From positions 62,001-126,000 of the forward strand of contig NZ_VFNH01000006.1 in assembly GCF_006715485.1 (NCBI RefSeq): a stretch of DNA of 64,000 nt. The letters are read 5' to 3'. This document shows positions 9,363 through 16,700 of this stretch, piece after piece; position 1 is the stretch's first letter; every line of letters begins with the position of its first letter. The notes below the pieces were generated by a model, which was not told the origin of the DNA, searched no databases, and saw only the letters and a list, made by a program, of their open reading frames with translations. Both the position numbers and the translations under genes were made by a program. Source of the DNA: Herbaspirillum sp. SJZ107. Its GTDB lineage: Bacteria; Pseudomonadota; Gammaproteobacteria; Burkholderiales; Burkholderiaceae_D.

Positions 9363-9632
9363 ATGGAGTACCAAGAATTATTATTTGCTGCGACTGTCGA
9401 CAAACTTGCGTCAGATGCTAGAAACGCTGACAGGATGGATCTGGTTCAGCGAGGGCTTCAAGGCCCGACCCTCCATATGGCAATTTCAAGGCTTGATCAG
9501 GAAAGGCCTTATACGACGTACGTAAAAGCTGCTTACGATCAGCTAGTTGCGACCGCCTTGATTATTCGAAATTTGCGTGACGAAGCGCAGCTTGACGCTC
9601 GGATCGCTGCCGAAACGAACAAAAGTACCTAA
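9363..9632 (+). CDS. Small hypothetical protein in repeat-flanked cassette
   Basis: An 89-residue, soluble, largely helical protein of unknown function. AAAGGTAA upstream of the ATG is an acceptable ribosome site. The support for reality is positional: it starts 36 bases after a dispersed-repeat right half, the same arrangement as the small ORFs at 53703, 59331, 59608 and 60136. Its stop overlaps the end of an IS5-type transposase fragment on the other strand, which may have replaced the repeat copy expected downstream. Confidence 0.45.
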   Translation: MEYQELLFAATVDKLASDARNADRMDLVQRGLQGPTLHMAISRLDQERPYTTYVKAAYDQLVATALIIRNLRDEAQLDARIAAETNKST

Positions 9633-9721
9633 CAAAACCATACGATATATCGCCAACAGATGAGCGCACAGGCCAGCGAAAGTAACGCTTGGTGCACATC
9701 TGTTCGCAGCTTACGTTGGAT
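9629..9721 (-). pseudogene. IS5-type transposase C-terminal scrap
   Basis: The minus strand encodes LRTDVHQALLSLACALICWR followed by Y and a few residues to a stop. This aligns residue by residue with the C-terminus of the intact IS5 transposase at 54177-54980 (RRADIHQAFLLLACSLICWR). Only about 31 codons remain before the frame is lost, so it is a relic of an insertion. Confidence 0.7.
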
Positions 9722-9730
9722 GCGCAATCG

Positions 9731-10140
9731 TGGAAGCACTGTAACTTACTCCTGCTGCGCCCGATAACCCATCGCCTTACGCACGCTCTCTGAACTGCTG
9801 CCATACTGTTCGACGTTGCGTAAGTCAGCTGTACTACTCGAGGGCAACAGAGGAGGGCATTTACCGTTGTCCAAAAGTTATACTCGAGGCAACAAGCGCG
9901 CCATCACTGACAACATACTGCCATGCGCGATGAGTTTATCTATCCACATTTTCTGTGGAGAACCGGGCTATCAACCGGCGCTAAGCCAGATCACGGCGAG
10001 CAGGACCTGACGCCCCTTGCTGTCGGGATGGGGATGGTAAGTTGTCATGTCGGTGGCGTACCTCTGTGGTGGCTGTCGCCGATCCTGCCCATCGCATTTG
10101 GAACTGGACGGGTATCCCGGCCCGTGACGCTGCTACGTCC
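9731..10140. other. Intergenic region, no supported gene
   Basis: Roughly 410 bases between the IS5 scrap and the HD-domain gene. Frames on both strands lack ribosome sites and family signatures. One minus frame ends in SVRKAMGYRAQQE near 9750-9830 and could be the tail of a lost gene, but it is too short to assign. Confidence 0.4.
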
Positions 10141-10719
10141 TCAGCAATCGGGATCGTCGGTGGGGCGATGATCATGGTGCTCACCCAGGTCGTGGTCGCC
10201 GGCAATGGCGTGTACCGCCGACCTGGAACTCCGTACAATTGCCGCACGCATCAGTTCGGAGCTGCGCGCTGCCGGCGTGCCGAGATAATAGCGGTCCGGC
10301 CGTATCCCGACCCGGAACAGATCCAGCCGGTCCGCATCCCAGCAGGTCTGGACGGTCACCGAATCCGACAGACGTTCGCGCGTGTGCCCGCGGCATGCAG
10401 CTACAAGCGCCCTCAGCTGGCGGGGTTCCAGGTCAAACAGGACGCCGTGTTTCGATAATGCATATTCTGCGGCACGGGGACCGTGCTCCAGGTCGGCGCC
10501 GTCATCGAAGCGCTGACTGTCTTGCAGGAAGGCGAACAGTTCGACGACCTTCAAGTCGGCGCCGCTTTCCCGGGCAATCAGCAGTCCGTTCAGGCGAACC
10601 CGCGCCCAGTGCGCCGGACCGTGCACACTGGAGTGGGGCAGACGGAAGTTTACAAGGATATCGTCGACCAGTATGCGTGGAACCCCGCTGTCAGGAGGGA
10701 TGTCATCTACTTCTGTCAT
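10141..10719 (-). CDS. HD-domain phosphohydrolase-like protein
   Basis: A 192-residue protein with an HD-type metal-binding pattern: SSVHGPAHW near residue 24, then a D/H cluster in FLQDSQRFDDGADLEHG, then CRGH and a late CWDADRLDL that supplies the final Asp. HD proteins hydrolyse phosphate bonds, often in nucleotides; the substrate here is unknown. The ATG at 10719 is chosen because GGAG lies 7 bases upstream. The same frame remains open to 11187, but that extension has no ribosome site and crosses the operator-like site at 10957. It belongs to the accessory island, although the shared operator nearest to it points the other way. Confidence 0.7.
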   Translation of the reverse strand: MTEVDDIPPDSGVPRILVDDILVNFRLPHSSVHGPAHWARVRLNGLLIARESGADLKVVELFAFLQDSQRFDDGADLEHGPRAAEYALSKHGVLFDLEPRQLRALVAACRGHTRERLSDSVTVQTCWDADRLDLFRVGIRPDRYYLGTPAARSSELMRAAIVRSSRSAVHAIAGDHDLGEHHDHRPTDDPDC

Positions 10720-10956
10720 GTGCGTGCTCCAGGCCCGGCCTGCAATATCTTGAGAAATGGTGCGCCACCGATCGGCTGTCCCTATCCTATACGATCCACC
10801 TTCGGCTGGCATGGGATTCAGGCTGTCCAGCTTTTGCCGGACTTGCCTTGCAGATGCGGAAGCTTGGCACTCGTACAGTTGCCGGTCGCTGAACGGCAGG
10901 CTGCGTAAGTGCAGTCTCATGCAGGCGCCGGGCGCCGGATCACCAGGCAGGCTCGA

Positions 10957-10989
10957 TGCGACCCAATACGTCGCATCAGCGCATATGCT
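10957..10989 (+). promoter_or_regulatory. Shared palindromic operator/promoter, site A
   Basis: TGCGAC-CCAATAC-GTCGCA (10957-10975), then 8 bases, then a -10-like TATGCT (10984-10989). Four other promoters in the island have the same palindrome and the same 8-base gap. It points toward the XRE gene about 197 bases away. There is no separate -35 hexamer; the palindrome covers that position. Confidence 0.7.
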
Positions 10990-11185
10990 GACCATGCCTG
11001 ATTGGAGAACCACCGCACGCGCCTGTTTCCCGGATCTTGCTCCACAAAGTAAGAATAATAAAAATCCTGTCTCGTGGGCGTGCATGCCAGGGTAATGCTC
11101 TCTGTCAGCCACTTGGTGTTGCTGTGCGGCACCGAATTTTGCAGCACATATTGCGGTAGGACTAGGCCTACAGTACCCTATGATC

Positions 11186-11483
11186 ATGATCTCGAATTTT
11201 CAAATCTCCCTTGGGCTGCAGGCCCTGCGCGAACGGTGCCGGGTGTCGCCCCAGGATCTTTCGGTGAGGGCAGGACTGCCTCCTGATGAGGTCAGCCGCA
11301 TCGAAGCTGGGGAGATCGGCCTAGACTATCTTACGGCGACGCCTGACACAGGTACTTCGAGTAAGCCTTGCAGAGATCGCGAATACCGCGCATACGCTGG
11401 ACCCGGTGACCGTGAGGGAGCGTTACGAACAGATGACGACGCGTTCGCGCAACGCGCGGTGTGGGACCGGACCGGCAGCCTGA
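11186..11483 (+). pseudogene. XRE-family regulator interrupted by a frameshift
   Basis: The N-terminal half is an XRE/Cro helix-turn-helix: LQALRERCRVSPQDLSVRAG, then PPDEVSRIEAGEIG, then LDYLTA. At about 11342 the frame is lost, but the +1 frame continues naturally as RLTQVLRVSLAEIANTAHTL followed by DPVTVRERYEQM and a stop at 11483. The restored protein would be about 98 residues. A single-base change or sequencing error is the simplest explanation; programmed frameshifting is possible but no slippery heptamer is obvious. It lies downstream of shared operator site A, so if functional it may autoregulate and control the island. Confidence 0.6.
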
Positions 11484-11535
11484 GGCGGCCCGGCTGCGTC
11501 GTCGCAAAGCGGGTATCCACTTCGTCCGAACAACC

Positions 11536-11913
11536 ATGATGCGTCCGACCTATCGCAACCTTGGCGGCACCGGCGGCTGGCGAAAACCTTCGGTCTCGAT
11601 CTGCAGCGGGCCGTCCGGCCCCCAAGGCAATCCCAGATTCTACAAGTATTACTGGCGCGTCTTCAGCCTCGAGTCCCCCTGGGAAGATCGCGACTTCTTC
11701 AGCTACGCGCCAGTGCTTTGCAATGCAGACTGCCAGAGGGAAGTACAGCGCCTCCTGGAGAAGCGACTGTCGTGCATGATCTACGGGTTCAAACGGCCGC
11801 GAAAAGACCCGGGTAATCCATGGGACATGACACATGCCCGTTGGGCAGGTATCGCATTCGCCGTCTCCTGGGAAGAAGACACCGATCCGGTCGTCGAAGG
11901 TGGGCATAGATAA
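11536..11913 (+). CDS. Hypothetical aromatic-rich protein
   Basis: A 125-residue protein of unknown function, starting at one of two adjacent ATGs (11536/11539). It is rich in Trp, Tyr, Arg and Cys (KYYWRVFSLESPWEDRDFF, then two Cys in LCNADCQREVQ). No membrane span or signal peptide is seen and the ribosome site is weak. It is followed after 5 bases by another small gene in the same direction, so XRE - this gene - the 62-residue gene - WYL regulator may be one transcript. The antisense frame here is also long, but its composition looks like a shadow. Confidence 0.45.
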   Translation: MMRPTYRNLGGTGGWRKPSVSICSGPSGPQGNPRFYKYYWRVFSLESPWEDRDFFSYAPVLCNADCQREVQRLLEKRLSCMIYGFKRPRKDPGNPWDMTHARWAGIAFAVSWEEDTDPVVEGGHR

Positions 11914-11918
11914 GCACC

Positions 11919-12107
11919 ATGGGCACGAGAAAACTGACCGAAGTCCTGAACCGCGCGCATGCAGTCGTGGACGATATCTGTCGGCATGCAGGCGGTCTCG
12001 ATGCACGGACTCTTCTGGAAGCGGCGATGGTGACCGACGACGACTTCAGCGAACCGGAAACAGGCGAAGCCCTGATCGCATCCCTCAAGAATGAAGGCCT
12101 TCTCTGA
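11919..12107 (+). CDS. Small acidic hypothetical protein
   Basis: A 62-residue helical, acidic protein (many Asp/Glu, two Cys-free helices, ending KNEGLL). Function unknown. It begins 5 bases after the preceding stop, which argues for co-transcription or translational reinitiation because no good Shine-Dalgarno is visible. Size and charge would suit a modulator or antitoxin-like partner, but that is only a possibility. Confidence 0.45.
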   Translation: MGTRKLTEVLNRAHAVVDDICRHAGGLDARTLLEAAMVTDDDFSEPETGEALIASLKNEGLL

Positions 12108-12193
12108 CCCCGTCCTGGCACCATACGGGTATTCCTGCCTGCCAGAACCCGCGATTTCATAAACAGACCAGCCCGCCAACCGGTGAACATTCC

Positions 12194-13198
12194 GTGCCAG
12201 CCAATCTGACCCTCTTCCGTCAATGGACCATGCTGCGGATGATTCCGCGCGCACCCGCGAAAATCGCGGTCAGGGACCTGCAGCAGCAGCTTCGGGACGC
12301 GGATTTTAACGTTACGGCGCGCACGATCCAGCGCGACCTGATCGACCTGTCGACCGTGTTTCCTCTCGTGTCCGACGATCGCGAAAAGCCGTACGGCTGG
12401 AGCTGGCAGCGGGATGCGTCCGGCTTTGATCTGCCAGGGCTGTCGATACCCGACGCGCTGACACTGAAACTGGTCGAACAGCATCTGCGCAACCAGCTCC
12501 CGCCTACCGCGCTGGATGCGCTGCAACCACAGTTTCTCTGCGCTGCGCGCGTCCTCAACGCGATGGGCGAATCCGTGACCTCGAGAGCCTGGCTGAACAA
12601 GGTGCGCAGCATCGCGCCGCTGCAGCCCCTGCTGCCGCCGGCAATGAACGAAGACTGCCAGCGTACCGTCTACCTCGCGCTGATGAAAGACCTGCAGCTG
12701 ACCCTGCGCTACAAGAAACGTGATGCAGTGCAGGCGACCCTGTATCCGGTCGTTCATCCGCTGGCAATCGTGCAGCGTGGCGGCATCATCTATCTGGTCT
12801 GCACCTTTGCGGAGTACGACGGCGTCCGTACGCTTGCGCTGCACCGCATACGTGAAGCGACCGTCATCTACGAGAAAGCAAGGCGGGACACGGCTTTCGA
12901 CATCGACGCGTTCATCGCCTCAGGTGCGTTTGGTTTTCTCACCGGTCCGCCGATCGTATTGCGCGCCACTTTTCAGCGGCCGGTCGCAGAACACCTGTTT
13001 GAAACGCCGCTCTCTGAAGACCAGGTGCTGGAGTCCTGCCCGGACGGATCGGTTCACGTGACCGCGACCGTTGCTGCCACCCGCTCGCTCGTATTCTGGC
13101 TTACCGGCTTTGGCGCAGCCATTGAAGTGCACGGTCCGGAAAACCTGCGCGCCGAACTGAAAGACACGGCAATGCGCATGGCAGCGCGGTATCAATAG
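12194..13198 (+). CDS. WYL-domain transcriptional regulator
   Basis: A 334-residue regulator with a DeoR/HTH-11-type winged helix at residues about 5-65 (RTIQRDLIDLS is the recognition-helix region) and a WYL ligand-sensing domain at about 140-225 (LTLRYKKRDA, YPVVHPLAIVQRGGIIYLVC, ALHRI), followed by the WCX-type C-terminal extension. It starts at GTG 12194. WYL regulators commonly control defence and accessory loci in response to nucleotides or nucleic acids; here it is the only intact DNA-binding regulator inside the operator-sharing island. It is therefore my first candidate to bind TGCGAC-N7-GTCGCA, though this is inference. Confidence 0.88.
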   Translation: MPANLTLFRQWTMLRMIPRAPAKIAVRDLQQQLRDADFNVTARTIQRDLIDLSTVFPLVSDDREKPYGWSWQRDASGFDLPGLSIPDALTLKLVEQHLRNQLPPTALDALQPQFLCAARVLNAMGESVTSRAWLNKVRSIAPLQPLLPPAMNEDCQRTVYLALMKDLQLTLRYKKRDAVQATLYPVVHPLAIVQRGGIIYLVCTFAEYDGVRTLALHRIREATVIYEKARRDTAFDIDAFIASGAFGFLTGPPIVLRATFQRPVAEHLFETPLSEDQVLESCPDGSVHVTATVAATRSLVFWLTGFGAAIEVHGPENLRAELKDTAMRMAARYQ

Positions 13199-13358
13199 GT
13201 AGCATTTCACGCCGGTCCGATACAGCTGGGCAGGGCGTTGCCATCCGCCGCGGCGGACCGCCTGATAGCGCCGAGGCCTGGGCCGTTAATGCCACCTAAA
13301 ACGCCGTGCCGATGGCGCCATTGCGTCAGTCATCTACCGACGACCGCGCGCGTGCTGG

Positions 13359-13391
13359 TGCGACGCATTCCGTCGCATATCACGGTAAGCT
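13359..13391 (+). promoter_or_regulatory. Shared palindromic operator/promoter, site B
   Basis: TGCGAC-GCATTCC-GTCGCA (13359-13377), 8 bases, then TAAGCT (13386-13391). It points toward the alpha/beta hydrolase at 13585, leaving a leader of roughly 190 bases that contains a second perfect dyad, GTCCGT-N6-ACGGAC, at 13536-13553. Confidence 0.68.
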
Positions 13392-13584
13392 GTGCATCCC
13401 GGCCGATAGACCGGTATGGTAGCCATCGCGTGACAGGCAGCATCCGACAGGGTGCCGCTGGCATGCAGCCTTTGACGGAAAGTTGCACGGTGCGAGGCGC
13501 TGAGATGGCGCGCAAATAGTCGGCGGCACTGTCCGGTCCGTTACGTTACGGACGCATTAAATCGTTGTCATTCAGGAGGCAGAG

Positions 13585-14091
13585 TTGACCCGGAAAGGCT
13601 TGGTTCATTTTATACACGGCAAGGAAAGCGGACCTGGCGGGCGCAAGCTTGTAGCCCTGTCAGAGGTGGCTGGCAGTGCCGGCTGGCGCACCTGCAGCCT
13701 TGATTATTCGCACACGACCGATCCGGCAGTGCGCCTGGAGCAGCTTGTGACGGCCTGCCGTGACGAACGCGGCCTCCTGCTACTGGTCGGTTCCAGCATG
13801 GGGGGATGGGTGGCAGCCGAGGCCGCCCGGCAACTTGGGGCATCCGGCCTGTTCCTGCTCGCGCCTGCCGTGCACATGGCGGGCTACCCGAGCCAGGCGC
13901 CCGTAGTCCCGCATGAAAATACCGAAATTGTGCACGGCTGGGATGACGACGTCATCCCCTACGACCATGCCGTCCGGTTCGCGCGCTCGAGCGGCTGCAC
14001 CTTGCACCTGGTCCAGGGCGACCATCGGCTGTCCACACAGATTCCCCTGCTGTGCGAGCTGTTTTCGAGCTTCCTCGGGAAGTTTGCATAG
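13585..14091 (+). CDS. Alpha/beta-fold hydrolase (YqiA-like size)
   Basis: A 168-residue small alpha/beta hydrolase. FIHGKESG near residue 9 fits the oxyanion/first-strand region, GSSMGGW holds the nucleophile Ser near residue 70, and HGWDDDVIPYDHA and QGDHRL provide the Asp and His. The start is TTG at 13585, with a strong AGGAGG 5 bases upstream. Substrate unknown; small esterases or thioesterases of this size cleave acyl or related esters. It is the first gene downstream of operator site B. Confidence 0.82.
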   Translation: MTRKGLVHFIHGKESGPGGRKLVALSEVAGSAGWRTCSLDYSHTTDPAVRLEQLVTACRDERGLLLLVGSSMGGWVAAEAARQLGASGLFLLAPAVHMAGYPSQAPVVPHENTEIVHGWDDDVIPYDHAVRFARSSGCTLHLVQGDHRLSTQIPLLCELFSSFLGKFA

Positions 14092-14220
14092 CGCACATGG
14101 ACGGATTTGCCGGCATCGATTGGTGGTCGAGTTTCCCTGCATGCGAATCCGTCAGCTGTACGATCAGGCGCCTGAAGGCGTCCATCGACTTTTTCAGAAC
14201 AATCCAAACCGAGAATGCAT

Positions 14221-14796
14221 ATGCAAATCTATCGCGCGGTCCGTCTTGACACTTACAAGCCCGGGCATGTGTACACCCGGCACCCTGGCACCCGTCTGCC
14301 CGCGAATGTGCCTTACTTTGTCGACAATATTTGGGAGCTTTGCCGGCCGGACGCGAGACCTTCGCGGCGCCATGCCGTCTACGCCAGCCCGACAGTCGAA
14401 CTTGCCCTTGACGGCGCAGCCGGCGTCGGCCAGCCACGGGACGGTTTCGTGGTCGGTCGCGTCGAATGTCAGACCCCGCCCAAAACCTTCCAGCTGTCCG
14501 TTGCCGATGCCCGCTACCATCGCGACGTCAGGAACCTGCAGAAGTTTGTGCACGACTGGCTGGCGAAAAGGCACCCGCCCGGGTCCGCTGACAGGCTCGC
14601 CCTCGCGCCGCTGTTCCTGCCTGGCGTCACCCGTGGTGAAATCATGGGTCTGATGGAAGGAAATGCACCACTGCGGGAGTTCGTCGACAAGCTCGCTGTC
14701 ATGGTGACGGTCTGGTCCGATGCGCCAGATTGCGCCGCTGGCGAAATCCTGTTTGAACTCGAAGGGGATAACAGCTACATTCTGCATCCGGTGTGA
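14221..14796 (+). CDS. Unknown protein, possibly ADP-ribosyltransferase/RES-like
   Basis: A 191-residue protein following the hydrolase by about 130 bases in the same direction. The N-terminus reads YRAVR, and residues about 58-68 read RRHAVYASPTVELAL. A basic residue in the first strand followed by a [VY]-Y-x-S strand motif is reminiscent of the ART/RES fold, but I do not see a decisive full H/R-Y/S-E triad, so this stays a weak structural suggestion. No signal peptide or membrane span. An alternative ATG lies at 14215. The nearby NADAR-domain gene at 20491 makes an ADP-ribose theme worth testing. Confidence 0.5.
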   Translation: MQIYRAVRLDTYKPGHVYTRHPGTRLPANVPYFVDNIWELCRPDARPSRRHAVYASPTVELALDGAAGVGQPRDGFVVGRVECQTPPKTFQLSVADARYHRDVRNLQKFVHDWLAKRHPPGSADRLALAPLFLPGVTRGEIMGLMEGNAPLREFVDKLAVMVTVWSDAPDCAAGEILFELEGDNSYILHPV

Positions 14797-15037
14797 GCGC
14801 GGCGATAGGGCTGTTTATACGGCTCCGGTGACCGCCATGCTTTCCCCGTGGAGCGGGCGCAGAAAACGAATTCGTTACCGCTCCCCGCACTTGACCTGAT
14901 GGCGGAACAATGTAGATCCAGCCCTAGGCATCGGTCGTCCCGTTCAGAGAGTACCGGCAACCTCGGCCGTACTGCTTGGATGCCGCACGACACCCGGTCG
15001 GCCCCTCATCCGGCGCGTCTGCACAATGAAACGTGCT

Positions 15038-15208
15038 TTATTTCGGTTTGCATATCGCCGTCACCAGCGCATTGTTGAAGGTCGTTCTGGCCTGCAGTTT
15101 CCAGGCGCCCACCGCTTCTTCGCAGGTTTCCCTGCTGGTAAATTCGGCGGTTGCCATGGTCGCCGGCATGGTCCGGTTCAATACCAGCGTCAGAATGAGA
15201 ATGTACAT
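15038..15208 (-). CDS. Small secreted or membrane-anchored hypothetical protein
   Basis: A 56-residue protein beginning MYILILTLVLN, a short hydrophobic N-terminus, followed by a soluble segment with two Cys (CEEAVGAW and AICKPK). Proteins of this shape are common as orphan genes in phages and islands and are generally of unknown function; the Cys pair could form a disulfide outside the cytoplasm. The ATG at 15208 has only a weak purine-rich ribosome site. About 240 bases upstream of its stop side (14797-15037) hold nothing else I can support. Confidence 0.5.
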   Translation of the reverse strand: MYILILTLVLNRTMPATMATAEFTSRETCEEAVGAWKLQARTTFNNALVTAICKPK

Positions 15209-15315
15209 TTGTCGTCTCTGGATTAGTGTGTGCCTGACCGGCCACACGTATGTGGCAGTGTGGCGAATCGGCCTGTCGCGCCAGCAAGGCGGGATTTATT
15301 TGCCCCACCACGACG

Positions 15316-16458
15316 CTATGCCACGGAACTGCCCGGGCCGGTCGGAGCAGGCGCTGTCACTTTTCCCCACTCGCCCCGCCGAATGTCGCCCGTCACGTCC
15401 AGTCCCGTGCGGCACAGGGTGAAACGTGCCGTTCCACTCGTGTGGACAATATCGAGCGTGCCTTCGTCGCCGGTCCATCGATGACGGATGCGGGCTCCCC
15501 TGGCGAAGCCGGTTTCCTCCTCCAGCGCAGCAGCCTCGACTTCCGCAATCTGGCAGCGGATCCGATACAGCTCGTCCTCCATGCCCGCCATTTGGCGGCG
15601 CAGCTCCCCGGCACGCCGGTGCAGCGGATCAGTACGGCCGTCAACGATCGCCTGCCGCTCGGGCGTGATATCGCCGCGCAGGCGAAGTGCCGCCCTGTGT
15701 GCCTGGAGCCGGGCAATCACCGCGTCACAGGTCGTCGGGAAAGCCGGCAACGGTCTGGTGTTGAAGCGCAGGTCACTCAGGCTTCCATGTACGGCCAGTG
15801 CCTCCATGGCGTCGAGGTCGCGCATCAGCGCATTCCGCGACGGCAGGTCGAGCTGGACGTTTTTCCATTGTCCACCGCTGGTGACGCTACCGATGGCATA
15901 GGCCGTCAGGAATTCGTACGCGCTACGCGTAGCGTCACCTCCGCTCTGGCAGACAACGAACACGTTGCTGTCCGCGGCCAGCGCATCATCCGTTACGGTG
16001 CTTGGGTTGAACAGCGGGCCGTCAAACCGGATGACCAGCACAGGCTCGCCGTTCACCGTTCTGAGCGCTACGACCATGCCGTCTTCCCAGAAGCTGTCGA
16101 CCGCTTCAATGCGCAGCGGGTCAGGCAATTCGCCGGGCAACGCTTCACGGATCGCATCGACTTCCACCAGCCGCGCTGTCAGCTTAGACAGGCTGTCAAT
16201 GGCACCGGGGTTCGGGGGCGAAAACGTATTGCACGCGAGGGCGAGGAGATCGTGCATGACCGGCGCGCCATCGTCCGCTGTCCTTGCCGCCCGCTCGGGA
16301 TCAGTCTGGCACAGGGCCCAGTAACGATCGATTTCCGCCAGCCGGGCCAGCTCGACCTGGGCAAGGATGCGCTCCGCTTCACGATTCGACAGTTGCGAAA
16401 TGTCCGGCGCGATCCCGTTTATCTGGGGCACGCTGTTCATACGATCATGTTCAGGCAT
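15316..16458 (-). CDS. Hypothetical protein with C-terminal coiled coil
   Basis: A 380-residue protein of unknown function. I place the start at the ATG at 16458; ATGs at 16440 and in-frame codons up to 16542 are possible, and none has a strong ribosome site. The centre (about 120-230) is globular with a regular hydrophobic pattern. Residues about 250-350 include a Leu/Glu/Arg-rich coiled coil (around LHRRAGELRRQMAGMEDELY). The last 60 residues (ARIRHRWTGDEGTLDIVH) look like a small beta domain. It lies downstream of the tandem AAA+ ATPase on the same strand with a gap of about 240 bases, so it could be the ATPase's partner. Confidence 0.6.
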   Translation of the reverse strand: MPEHDRMNSVPQINGIAPDISQLSNREAERILAQVELARLAEIDRYWALCQTDPERAARTADDGAPVMHDLLALACNTFSPPNPGAIDSLSKLTARLVEVDAIREALPGELPDPLRIEAVDSFWEDGMVVALRTVNGEPVLVIRFDGPLFNPSTVTDDALAADSNVFVVCQSGGDATRSAYEFLTAYAIGSVTSGGQWKNVQLDLPSRNALMRDLDAMEALAVHGSLSDLRFNTRPLPAFPTTCDAVIARLQAHRAALRLRGDITPERQAIVDGRTDPLHRRAGELRRQMAGMEDELYRIRCQIAEVEAAALEEETGFARGARIRHRWTGDEGTLDIVHTSGTARFTLCRTGLDVTGDIRRGEWGKVTAPAPTGPGSSVA

Positions 16459-16700
16459 ATGAGTCCGTTTGACATAGGGGTTCCGTCTGGCCGGCACATG
16501 CTGGGAAGAAGCCGTACGGAAGAACATGCTGCATGCCGCCACCCGGCCCAGTCAGCGCCGGCGCGCTGCGTCACACGGGATTGCGTGGAACACGGCGCAC
16601 CGATACATCATGCACTGTTCAGGGAGGCCGTGACCGGTATGCACGATACGGGCGGCGCCGCTACAGGCTAACGGTACCGCGCCGGGTGACGGGCAGGCCA

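Noticed and set aside
10720..11187. N-terminal extension of the HD-domain protein
   Set aside because: The frame is open, but no ribosome site is found at upstream starts, the composition is not coding-like, and the extension would cross operator site A; the ATG at 10719 has GGAG at good spacing.
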